DNA of 64,000 bases from Myxococcus stipitatus (GTDB taxonomy: Bacteria > Myxococcota > Myxococcia > Myxococcales > Myxococcaceae), in the NCBI RefSeq assembly GCF_037414475.1, contig NZ_CP147913.1, positions 8,690,501 through 8,754,500 of the forward strand, written 5' to 3'. Made by a program: the position numbers and the translations under genes. Numbering within the stretch: position 1 is the first letter of the stretch; each line of letters opens with the position of its first letter. Of the stretch, positions 34,702 to 43,900 are shown piece after piece. Under the pieces are notes generated by a model. The model was not told where the DNA came from. It saw only the letters and a list, made by a program, of their open reading frames with translations, and did no database searches.

Positions 34702-35544
34702 ATGACTGAGCCATGGGGGCCGTGGGTGATGTGGCTGCGGAGCATCCGCCTGGAGGACGTGGGGCGCGTGGGCGCGAAGGCGGCGCGGCTGGGGCAACTG
34801 GTCCACGGCGGCTTCGACGTGCCCGATGGCTTCGCGCTCACCGTGGACGTGCTCGCGCACTTCCTCCATCACCATGGCTTGAGCGTCAGCAGTGACGCCA
34901 GGGTCCTCCACGAGTCGCCGCTGCCCGAGGACGTGTCCGCGCGGCTCGGGGCGGCCCTGACGGAGCTGGGGGAGGGCGCGGTGGCGGTGCGCTCCTCGGG
35001 TGTGGAGGAGGATGGCGCGGCGGCCTCCTTCGCGGGCCAGTACGACACGGTGCTCGACGTGCGAGGCCTGGAGGCGCTCGAGGCCGCGGTGCGCCGGTGC
35101 TGGGCGTCCGCGCTCGGCGAGCGGGTGCGCCTGTATGCGAAGCGGCGGGGGCGCGAGGTGTCGCTTCGGATGGGGGTGTTCGTCCAGAGGATGCTGTCTC
35201 CAGAAGCCGCGGGGGTGATGTTCACCGCCCATCCGGTGACGGGGGCTCGAGGCGAGGTGCTCATCCATTCCGTGCGAGGACTGGCCGAGCGCCTGGTGTC
35301 CGGCGAATGTGTCCCGGACGAGTGGACGGTGCGCGGAGACGACGTGCGGTGCCATGCGAATGTCGAGCACAGCCTGACGGCCGCGCAGGCCCATGCGCTG
35401 GCGATGCTGGCGCGCCGGGTGGAGCGGCTCTGTGGCCAACCCCAGGACATCGAGTGGGCGTTGACGGGCGGCCGGCTGCTGCTGCTCCAGGCGCGCCCCA
35501 TCAGCGCGTTGCCCGGCCCGGCGGCGCGGGCTCCGGCGCATTGA
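34702..35544 (+). CDS. Stand-alone PEP-synthase-type ATP-grasp domain
   Basis: 280-residue protein corresponding to the N-terminal ATP-binding domain of PEP synthase, pyruvate phosphate dikinase and rifampin phosphotransferase. Landmarks in order are GAKAARLGQL, VPDGFALTVD, VAVRSSGVEEDGAAASFAGQ, QRMLSPEAAGVMFTAHPVTG, GLAERLVSGECVPDEW and the terminal DIEWALTGGRLLLLQARPI. The domain ends right there, with no swivel or histidine domain. Those parts occur in the separate protein encoded at 18499, so the two probably form one split enzyme. AGGAGG sits 5 bases before the ATG. It is the last plus-strand gene before a convergent lipoprotein gene. Confidence 0.88.
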   Translation: MTEPWGPWVMWLRSIRLEDVGRVGAKAARLGQLVHGGFDVPDGFALTVDVLAHFLHHHGLSVSSDARVLHESPLPEDVSARLGAALTELGEGAVAVRSSGVEEDGAAASFAGQYDTVLDVRGLEALEAAVRRCWASALGERVRLYAKRRGREVSLRMGVFVQRMLSPEAAGVMFTAHPVTGARGEVLIHSVRGLAERLVSGECVPDEWTVRGDDVRCHANVEHSLTAAQAHALAMLARRVERLCGQPQDIEWALTGGRLLLLQARPISALPGPAARAPAH

Positions 35545-35576
35545 AGCGCCGGGCCTCGCCGCCAGGTGATGGAGGG

Positions 35577-36233
35577 TCAGACGTCCGGCAGCGGCCGTCC
35601 ATGCACGCGGGCGACGATGCTGTCGAACAGGTCCCGGGCGCTCACGGCCATGTCGCTGGGCCCCACGGTGGCGCCCTTGCCCTGCACCACGATTTCCAGC
35701 TTCGTGGTGGTGTCGTTCACCTGGTGGACGACGATGGAGTGCTGGGCGCGTTCGACGTATGAGCTGCCGGAGGTCTTCCGGGCCACTTCGATGATGCGGA
35801 CAGGGGCCTCGACGGTGCCTTCCACGACACCCAGGCGGAACGTCATCTCGAACTCGATGGTGATGAAGTTCCGCACGATGTTGTGCGTGCGGAAGCTCAC
35901 ATCGTAGTCGGGCTCGACGTTCCAGGTGACACGCCACTCGTCGATCTGCCGACGGTCGACCAGGGTGTCCGGATTCTTCATCGCCTCGAACACGGCCAGG
36001 ATGGGCGCATGCACGAAGCCCCGGCCATGGCCGAAGACGACGTCATCCTTGCCCGTGCCATCCACGGTGGAGAGCCGCTCCGGGTAGGGATCTCCAGCCT
36101 GCGCGGTGGGCTCCGGCGCGGTGGATTCCTCGAGCGGCTCCAGTCCCGGCGGCGCCGGGGTTTCCTCCGAGCTGTCGCAAGCCGACAGCAGCGCGGTGGA
36201 GAGCAGTGCCACCGCGAAAAGCCGAGCACGCAT
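35577..36233 (-). CDS. Lipoprotein with SRPBCC-like domain
   Basis: 218-residue protein with a lipoprotein signal: MRARLFAVALLSTALLSAC, lipobox LSAC. After an acidic, proline-rich linker (about residues 20-55) the mature domain (FVHAPILAVFEAMKNPDTLVD, VSFRTHNIVRNFITIEFEM, TTKLEIVVQGKGATVG) looks like a START/SRPBCC helix-grip fold that can bind hydrophobic ligands. That similarity is weak. GGGAGG precedes the ATG. It is divergent from the large PUFA-synthase-like operon across a 568-bp gap, so it may share regulation with it. Function unknown. Confidence 0.75.
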   Translation of the reverse strand: MRARLFAVALLSTALLSACDSSEETPAPPGLEPLEESTAPEPTAQAGDPYPERLSTVDGTGKDDVVFGHGRGFVHAPILAVFEAMKNPDTLVDRRQIDEWRVTWNVEPDYDVSFRTHNIVRNFITIEFEMTFRLGVVEGTVEAPVRIIEVARKTSGSSYVERAQHSIVVHQVNDTTTKLEIVVQGKGATVGPSDMAVSARDLFDSIVARVHGRPLPDV

Positions 36234-36455
36234 GGAAACCTCCCGTGTCCTTCGAATGAACTTCGTGGGACGACGTGTTGCCATGGCAGTCTTTCCTGAC
36301 GGTGGAGGTGCGATTCCAGGCCCCCCGCGCCGTGCGTCACGATGTTGTTCATCTATCAATAGTCGGTGAGCCCAGTCCCCAGCCCGCCAACCCGCCGGAT
36401 GTCCGCGCGGAGCCCCTCCCATGAGCCGCCTCGGGTTCACCCTGGCGACACAATC

Positions 36456-36473
36456 TGTTGCGTTCTTGCAACA
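36456..36473. promoter_or_regulatory. Palindrome TGTTGC-N6-GCAACA
   Basis: Perfect 6-bp arms separated by 6 bases in the control region before the megasynthase operon. The 18-bp size and symmetry fit a dimeric regulator site, though chance occurrence cannot be excluded. Confidence 0.35.
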
Positions 36474-36533
36474 CGGAGTCTCATCCGAGGAACACGACGC
36501 GACGGATGTTGTCGTTGGTGCGACGAGCCCTGG

Positions 36534-36547
36534 TGCGATGTGTCGCA
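36534..36547. promoter_or_regulatory. Palindrome TGCGA-tgtg-TCGCA
   Basis: Perfect 5-bp arms around a 4-base centre, 61 bp downstream of the preceding palindrome. A weaker GTCG-N6-CGAC repeat lies between the two. The cluster suggests an operator array; no regulator gene is in the window. Confidence 0.3.
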
Positions 36548-36801
36548 AAATACCTGCATCCACTCGCCGGCTCTTCAGAAGCCTCGCTTCGAGCTGCGTG
36601 ATGTGTTGCTGTAGCGTAATCCGCATCAACATTGTTCGATTGTGAGAAATAAAAAAGATTGATCTGGCTGGATATTGTCGCCTAGTTTGGACAAGGCAGA
36701 GTCCTGGCTTTTGGGGAATGACAGGCTTGACTCCTCTCGGTGAATACATCCGAGGCGGAGGTCTTCGTGCGAGGTTTCAACGCGAGTTGGGGGCAGGTGT
36801 C

Positions 36802-39800
36802 ATGGAGGAGTCGCGTTTCCGGCCGATTGCCATTGTCGGCATGGGGGGCGTATTCCCGAAAGCAGCCAATCCCGAGGCATTCTGGGAGCGGTTGCAGACG
36901 GGGCCCACCGCCATTCGAGAGCTGAATGAGCGTGAATTGCAACGGACAGGCTATTACGACGCGGACAGAGCCGCCGCGGACCGGACGTATTGCAAGCATG
37001 CCGCCCCGTTGGATGAGCTGACGCTCGATTTCCGGAAGTATCGCATTCCACCCAAGGTCGCCCAGGATATGCACCGCACGCAGCTCGCGTTCCTGGAGGC
37101 GACCGCGCAGGCGCTCGCGGATTCTCAGGCGGTGGTGAGAGGCGTGGCGCCGGAGCGGATTGGCTTCACGTTGGGCTCACTCGGTGGGGGGCTTCGCCCG
37201 GACACGCGGGTCCGCACGCGTCTGTTGGATATGGACGCGTGTCTTTCACGTGCCCTGCGTGAGGTTCAGCTGGACGAGCCGCTGGCTGAAGACATCCGGA
37301 TGTCGACGGTCCGACGGGTCGAGCAGGAGATGGCGGGTATCACCGAGGACGAAGCCATCGCCTCCTTCAGCAGTGTATGGGTGGGGCGGGCCGCCAAGCT
37401 CTTCGACATCCGAGGTCCCCACGCCACGGTGGATGCGGGTTATGCCTCCACGCTGGCCGCCCTCCAGACGGCGAGTGCCCAGCTGAACGCGGGGGACTGT
37501 GACGTGGCGTTGGCCGCGGGATGCAGTCAGTTGCTCACACCGCATGACCTGGTCGCGTTCAGCAAGCTGGGGGGCCTGTCCGTCTCGACGCTGGCGCCGT
37601 TTGATCGCCGGGCCAGCGGGACGTTGTTGGGGGAGGGGGTGGGCGTCTTCGTCCTGCGCCGGCTGGATGACGCGCTGTCGGCGGGCGAGCGAGTCTACGC
37701 GGTCCTGCGTGGCATCGGCGCGGCGTCGGACGGGCGAGGCAAGTCCCTCATGGCGCCCAACTCGCGGGGGCAGGTGCTCGCGATGCGCCGGGCCTATGCG
37801 CAGGCGGGCTACGCGCCTTCCAGCGTGCAGTACGTGGAGTGCCATGCCACGGGCACCATCCTGGGCGACGTCACGGAGTTCCAGAGCCTGAAGGAAGTCT
37901 TTGGCGGGCAGCTCGCGGCGGGGAGCGTCCGGCTGGGGGGCGTCAAGGAGTTGACGGGGCACCTCCAGGCGGCGGCGGGGGCGGCGGGGCTCATGAAGGC
38001 CACCCTCGCGCTGCACCACAAGGTCCTGTTGCCGCAGCATTCGTTCGAGGAGTCGGCGGAGGGAATCGACCTCCAGCAGAGTCCTTTCTACATCTCGAAC
38101 CAGGGCACGCCCTGGCCCGAGGTGACGCAGGGCCTCCGGCGCGCGTCGGTCAGCGCGTTCAGCTTTGGCGGCATCAACTACCACCTGACGCTGGAGGAGT
38201 TCTCCCAGGCGTATCACTCGGACCTGGTCCGGACGCTCAACGCGCCTCAGCCCGCGGAGCCCGTCGCCATCGTGGGATTGGGAGGTGTCTTTCCCCAGGC
38301 GGGCAATGCGCAAGAGCTCTGGGAGAACCTGCTGCACAAGCGCTGCGCCATCGGAGAGATTCCCGCAGAGCGCGCGCCCATCGACCGTTACCTGGACCCG
38401 ACGCGGCAGAGCAAGGTCCGGCCCTACACCAACCTCGCGGGCTACATCGTCGACGGCGCCTGGCCACAGGAGCAGGTCCGTGTGCCGCCGAAGATGGCCT
38501 CGCAGATTGACCGGGGCCACAGCTGGACGATGAAGGCGGCCCTGCAAGCCCTCTCCGATGTCGGAGCGAGCCAGCGGGCCGTGGACCCCTCCCGCATCGG
38601 TGTGGTGATGGGGTACCTGCCGCCGCTGGAGCGCGAGTTCCAGACGCAGGCGCGCGTGTACTACGCGGAGTTCGACGCCCGGCTCGCGGAGCAGCTCCGG
38701 AGTCACGGCGTCGACGATGCGACGGCGGCGCGGCTGCGCGAGGTCTCCGAGCGGCTCTACAAGAGCGAGCTGCCCCCCATCACGGAAGACACATTGCTGG
38801 GGTACCTGGGGAGCCTGTCGGTGGGGCGCGTCGCACATCACCTGGACCTCCAGGGGCCGATGCTCATGGTGGAGAGCGCTTGTGCCTCCAGCCTGGCGGC
38901 GCTGGACATCGCCATGAACCAACTGCGCACCCGGCAGTGTGACCAGGTGCTCGTCGGGGGCATGTACGCGTCGCTGGGCGTGGATGCCCTGAGCCAGTGC
39001 TGCTCGTTTGGCGGGCTGTCGCAGAAGGGCTCCTTTCCGTTCGATGCACGGGCCGACGGCTACATCACGAGCGAGGGTGCCGCGCTCATCGCCGTGAAGC
39101 GCTTGTCCGACGCGGAGGCCGCGGGAGACCGCATCTACGCGGTGGTGCGCTCGGTGGCGGGGGCCACGGACCCGAAGAGCGCCTCCATCTGGGCTCCGTC
39201 CTCGGAAGGACAGGTGCAGGCGGTTCGCAGGGCGGTGGAGAAGGCGGGCGTCAAGCCCACGGAGGTCCAGTACGTGGAGGGGCACGGAACGGGCACTCCC
39301 GTGGGTGACCCCATCGAGGTGCAGACGTATCAAGCCGTCTACGGACGGGCGCCCTCGGACGGAAAGCTGCTCCTGGGCTCCGTGAAGTCGAACGTCGGCC
39401 ACTTGAACTCCGGCGCGGGCGCCGTGGCGTTGACCAAGGTCGCGCTGGCGCTGCATCACAAACAGGTCCCGCCGAACATCGGCTTCGAGAATCCCAACCC
39501 GCGCATCCCGTGGGAGCAGGTGTCCTTTGAGGTGCCGACCGAGGCGCGGCCTTGGGAGTTGGAGGGCCCGGGACTCCGGCGGGCCGGCGTGACGTCCTTC
39601 GGCTTGGGGGGAACGAGCTTCCACGCCGTCGTCGAGGAGTACCCGTCGAGCCCCCAGAAGCGCCCGCTCCAGGTGAGGACGCCTGAGCCCGAGCGCGCTC
39701 CTTACCTGGGGCTCTCCGGCACGAGCCGTGAGGACATCCTCCAGCAGGTGGGGCAGTGGCTCCAGTCGCTCGAGCGGGAGCCGGGCCTGGAGCTGAGAGG

Positions 39801-40977
39801 AGCACGAGGGGAGTCCTCGCTGCCGTGCCGCCTGGCCATGACCCTTCCAAAGGGCCCCGCCGCGCGCAAGGCGCTGGAGCGGGCTCGCACGTTGTTGGCG
39901 GGGACGGGCTCACCGAGCCTGCCGGAGCAGGGCATCTTCTTCTACGACAGCCGCGACGAGCGCCAGCTGCACCTGGGGAAGGTCGCGGCGGTCTTCCCGG
40001 GGCAGGGCCCGCAGTACGCGAACATGCTCCGGGAGCTGGCGGCGGAGTACCCGGTGGTTGCGCGGACGCTCGCGGAGGCCGACCAGGTCTTCACGTCGAT
40101 GACAGGGGAGCCGCTCTCTCGGACGTTCTGGGTTCCGCCCGGGACGGAGGACACCTACCGGCAGGATGATGACACGGTCCATGCGGCGGTCTTCGTCGCG
40201 AACGTGGCGCTCTACCGGCTCATCCGAGAGCAGGGCATCCGGGTCGATGTCTTGCTGGGCCAGAGCGCGGGTGAGTACGCGGCGCTCGTCGCGAGCGGCG
40301 TGCTCTCGTTCGAGCATGGGTTGCGCGCCGTCTATCGGCGCACGCTCGCGGTGACGCGGCTGCCACCTTCCGCCTCCGGTCAGATGCTGAGCGTCAGCGG
40401 CGACTTCGACAAGCTCCGTCAGTTCCTGCCCCAGGTCGGTGGATACGTGACGGTGGCCGCGGAGAACGCGCCAGGGCAAGGCATCGTCGCGGGAGAAGGG
40501 AGGGCGGTCGAGGCGGTCGCCCGCTGGTGCCGGGAGAATGCATTCGAGGTCCGGGTACTCCCCGTCTCCCATGCGTACCACTCGCGGCTCATCGCGGGGG
40601 CCATCCCCGTGCTTCGCGCGGAGTTGGAGCAGCTCCCCTGGAACGCCCCGGCGCTCCCCGTGCTCTCCAGTGTGCACGGGCGCTACTACGCGACGGTGGC
40701 GGATGCGAGGTTCATGTCCCGTCACCTCGCGCTGCAGTACGTGCTGCCTGTTCGGTTCGGCCAGCACGTGCGCCAGCTTCATGACGAGGGCACGCGGCTC
40801 TTCATCGAAGCAGGGCCCAAGTGGTCCCTCACCGCGTTCATTCAATCGACGCTGAAGGGGCTGCCGTACCAGGCCCAGGCCAGCAATCACCCCAAGCTCG
40901 GCGAGGTCGAGCAGTTCCACCGACTCCTCGCCTTTGGCTACGCCCACCGTTTGTGCGGACAGCAGGTGTCTCGATGA
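36802..40977 (+). CDS. PUFA/PKS-type synthase subunit: KS(Cys→Tyr)-KS-AT
   Basis: 1391-residue subunit of an iterative fatty-acid/polyketide synthase. Domain 1 (about residues 8-450) is a ketosynthase with Tyr214 in place of the nucleophilic cysteine (VDAGYAS), but both catalytic-type histidines remain (ECHATGT, KELTGH). Domain 2 (about 480-950) is a full ketosynthase with Cys694 (VESACASS), EGHGTGT and KSNVGH. Domain 3 (about 1045-1350) is an acyltransferase with FPGQGPQ, Ser1155 in GQSAGEY and His1257 in VSHAYHS, so it should load extender units. The ATG at 36802 gives the same N-terminus as the paralogue at 51109; an upstream ATG at 36718 is less likely. First gene of the operon, overlapping the ACP-KR gene by ATGA. 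Confidence 0.9.
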   Translation: MEESRFRPIAIVGMGGVFPKAANPEAFWERLQTGPTAIRELNERELQRTGYYDADRAAADRTYCKHAAPLDELTLDFRKYRIPPKVAQDMHRTQLAFLEATAQALADSQAVVRGVAPERIGFTLGSLGGGLRPDTRVRTRLLDMDACLSRALREVQLDEPLAEDIRMSTVRRVEQEMAGITEDEAIASFSSVWVGRAAKLFDIRGPHATVDAGYASTLAALQTASAQLNAGDCDVALAAGCSQLLTPHDLVAFSKLGGLSVSTLAPFDRRASGTLLGEGVGVFVLRRLDDALSAGERVYAVLRGIGAASDGRGKSLMAPNSRGQVLAMRRAYAQAGYAPSSVQYVECHATGTILGDVTEFQSLKEVFGGQLAAGSVRLGGVKELTGHLQAAAGAAGLMKATLALHHKVLLPQHSFEESAEGIDLQQSPFYISNQGTPWPEVTQGLRRASVSAFSFGGINYHLTLEEFSQAYHSDLVRTLNAPQPAEPVAIVGLGGVFPQAGNAQELWENLLHKRCAIGEIPAERAPIDRYLDPTRQSKVRPYTNLAGYIVDGAWPQEQVRVPPKMASQIDRGHSWTMKAALQALSDVGASQRAVDPSRIGVVMGYLPPLEREFQTQARVYYAEFDARLAEQLRSHGVDDATAARLREVSERLYKSELPPITEDTLLGYLGSLSVGRVAHHLDLQGPMLMVESACASSLAALDIAMNQLRTRQCDQVLVGGMYASLGVDALSQCCSFGGLSQKGSFPFDARADGYITSEGAALIAVKRLSDAEAAGDRIYAVVRSVAGATDPKSASIWAPSSEGQVQAVRRAVEKAGVKPTEVQYVEGHGTGTPVGDPIEVQTYQAVYGRAPSDGKLLLGSVKSNVGHLNSGAGAVALTKVALALHHKQVPPNIGFENPNPRIPWEQVSFEVPTEARPWELEGPGLRRAGVTSFGLGGTSFHAVVEEYPSSPQKRPLQVRTPEPERAPYLGLSGTSREDILQQVGQWLQSLEREPGLELRGARGESSLPCRLAMTLPKGPAARKALERARTLLAGTGSPSLPEQGIFFYDSRDERQLHLGKVAAVFPGQGPQYANMLRELAAEYPVVARTLAEADQVFTSMTGEPLSRTFWVPPGTEDTYRQDDDTVHAAVFVANVALYRLIREQGIRVDVLLGQSAGEYAALVASGVLSFEHGLRAVYRRTLAVTRLPPSASGQMLSVSGDFDKLRQFLPQVGGYVTVAAENAPGQGIVAGEGRAVEAVARWCRENAFEVRVLPVSHAYHSRLIAGAIPVLRAELEQLPWNAPALPVLSSVHGRYYATVADARFMSRHLALQYVLPVRFGQHVRQLHDEGTRLFIEAGPKWSLTAFIQSTLKGLPYQAQASNHPKLGEVEQFHRLLAFGYAHRLCGQQVSR

Positions 40978-43900
40978 ACATTGCGACTGAAGCCGCGGTT
41001 CGACAGGAGCTCGTGACCGCGCTGGCCGAGCTGACGGGCTATGTGCCCGAGCTCTTCTCACCCCACGTCCGTCTGGTGGATGAGCTGGGGCTGACGCACG
41101 AGGAGGTCCAAGGCGCGGTGACCTCCGTCGAGCGCAAGCTCCAGCTCCCATCGCGGCGGCCGGTTGAAGGCGCGACGGTGGCGACCCTCGCTGAAGGTCT
41201 CGTGAAGCCCCAGTCCCCTGGAGTGCCCGTGGAGATGCGTGTGGAGATGTCGCTGGAGCAGGTGCTTGCCTTTGTCGACGACTGCGCGGCGCGACAGGAG
41301 CGCCCCGTCCTGGAGACGATTCTCGAGGAGACACGTGGCGCGCTGGCCCGGCTGGACGCGGCAGCGGTCCCCGCTCCCGTTGCCGGCACATCGAAGGGGC
41401 CCTCGCCCGTGGCGCCGGATGAGGCGATGAAGCTGCTGGTGGGCGCGCTGGTGGAGCGCACGGGCTATCCAGCGGAGATGCTGGAAGCGGACCTGGACCT
41501 GGAAGCAGACCTGGGCATCGACACGGTGAAGCAGGTGGAGGCGTTCGCGATGGCGCGAGTGCACCTGAACGTGGAGAAGGATGAGAACTTCCGGCTCAGG
41601 GACCACAACACGCTGAACAAGATGGTGAAGTACCTGACGAGCCGGGCTCCCGCTGCCGCGACGCCACCCGTGGCGGTGCCACAGGCCCCGGTGGAGGCCG
41701 CCCAGGTGCGTGAGTCGCCCATGGCCTCGGGGGCATCCACGGTCGAAGGGGTCCTTGAGTTCCTCCGGGCCGCGATGGCCGCGAAGACGGGCTACAACCT
41801 GGACATCCTCCAGCCGAAGTTGGACCTGGAAGTGGACCTGGGCATCGACACCGTCACCCAGGTGGAGGTCTTCGCCCACGCGCGAACGACTCACGGCGTC
41901 GCGCGGGACGACAAGTTCCGGGTGCGCCACTACAACACCCTCCAGAAGATGGCGGAGTACCTGGTGGCTCGGGCTCCGGCACAAGTGTCCAACGGCGTGA
42001 AGTCTTCACCCGAGCTCGTGGTGGAGACCCGTGCGCGGCACGCGGCGGGGACGGGCGCGGACGAGGCGATGAAGCTGTTGGTGGGCGCGCTGGTGGAGCG
42101 CACGGGCTATCCGGCGGAGATGCTGGAAGCGGACCTGGACCTGGAAGCGGACCTGGGCATCGACACGGTGAAGCAGGTGGAAGCGTTCGCGATGGCGCGA
42201 GTGCACCTGAACGTGGAGAAGGACGAGAACTTCCGGCTCAGGGACCACAACACGCTGAACAAGATGGTGAAGTACCTGACGGGCCGAGCTCCCGCGGCGG
42301 CATCACCGGTGGCCGCGACGCAGGCTCCCGTGGAGGTGGCCCAGGCGGCGCGGGCAACGACGATTCCAGAAGTCGCGGCGGCATCGACGGGATTCTCCGC
42401 GCAGGACGTGCAGGCGTACCTGGTGACCGTGCTCCAGGGGAAGACGGGCTACAACATCGAGCTCATCCAACCGGACCTGGACCTCGAGGTGGACCTGGGG
42501 GTCGACACCGTCACCCAGCTTGAAGCCTTCGCGATGGCTCGCGAGAAGTTCGGGGTGGCGCGCAACGAGAAGTTCCGGGTGCGCAACTACAACACGGTCC
42601 GGAAGATGTCCGAGTACCTGGTCGCGTACGCCCAGGCTCCGGCGGTCGAGGTGCCTTCTGCCGCGAAGGAGGCGCCGGGGCTCGAGGACGTGCGCCGCTT
42701 CATCGCGCGATGCGAGGCCCAGGGTGACACGGCGTCCTTGCGCAGATTGGCCGGGCACCTCGAGGGCCAGCTGCGTGCCCCCGTGCAGGCCGCGGTGGCT
42801 CCGGCTCAGTTCGCGGGCAAGCGGTACGAGGTTCATCCGGTGGCGCTGGAGGTCCAGGCCGATGTGCGGACCGTCGAGCATCTGAAGGGCAAGACGCTGG
42901 GCATCACCACCGACGCGCAGGGGGCGTACAAGACGCTCGCGAAGCTGTTGGAGGCGGCGGAGGCGCGGGTCGTCATCCTGTCCTCGGAGCCCGGTTCACG
43001 GCAGGGTGTGTCACTGGATTGGAGTCAGCCGGAGAGCGTGGGACAGCGGCTCAAGCAGCTCCAGGAGACCCAGCCGCTTGACGGACTCATCCTGCTCCAC
43101 ACCGCGTCGCTGGCGCCCAAGCTGATGGACCAGGAGGTGGCCGCCTGGGCTTCCACCCTGAACAGCTTCTCGTTGGGGCTCTTCCAGAGCGGGGTCGCCG
43201 TCTACGACCGCATCCAGGAGATTCCAGGGGGCGGCTGGTTCGTCGTGGCCACGGCGGGCGGAGGCTTCTTCGGTCATTCCAACGCGCAGGGACGGATTCC
43301 TCTCGCGGGCGCGGCGGGTGGCTTCGTCAAGTGCTTGAGGCGGGAGCGGCTCAACGCGCGCTGCAAGGTGGTGGACCTGGACATCCAGGACTCCGCCCTC
43401 TGGGCGCGGCAGATCTGGAACGAGCTGGTCTGCTCGGACCGCGACGTCGAGGTCGGATACTCCGCGGGCCGCCGCTACGTCTTCCGTGACATCGAGACAC
43501 CCCTGGCGACGGCTCCCGTGAGCATCAAGCCCGGCTCCGTCGTGGTCGTCTCTGGCGGTGGGCGTGGTGTGGTCTATCCGTGCGCGAAGCTGCTCGCGAA
43601 GGTCACCGGAGCACGCGTCATCATCACCGGGCGCACGGTGCCTCCCCGGGGTGACGAGGAGTGGCTCAAGGTTCCGGAGGTGGAGCTGCCCGCGTACCGG
43701 ATGACGTTCATCAAGCGCTACCTGGCGGAGCATGCGGGGGCGACGCCGGTGCAGGCACGCCGTGTCTTCGACTCCGACGTGGCCAACCGGCGCGAGCTGC
43801 ACCGGAACCTCGACGACTGCCGGCGGCAGGGCATCTCGCTCGAGTACAAGGTCTGCGACATGACGGAGGTGAGCGCCGTCCGGAGCCTGCTGGCGCAGGT

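Larger units (their letters stand above)
36234..36801. promoter_or_regulatory. 568-bp divergent control region upstream of the megasynthase operon
   Basis: No convincing gene is present. The stretch from about 36600 to 36690 is markedly A+T-rich compared with the window. A possible sigma-70-like promoter is TTGATC (36659-36664), an 18-base spacer, and TAGTTT (36683-36688), giving a leader of about 110 bases before the ATG at 36802. Several small palindromes lie 200-350 bp upstream of that ATG. Promoter assignment is tentative. Confidence 0.45.

Noticed and set aside
32353-35937. 1194-codon minus-strand open frame
   Set aside because: Antisense to KstD-like, secreted-protein and ATP-grasp genes; composition is that of a shadow frame.
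37246-39624. 792-codon minus-strand open frame inside the first KS gene
   Set aside because: Antisense to two recognisable ketosynthase domains; no domain on the minus strand.
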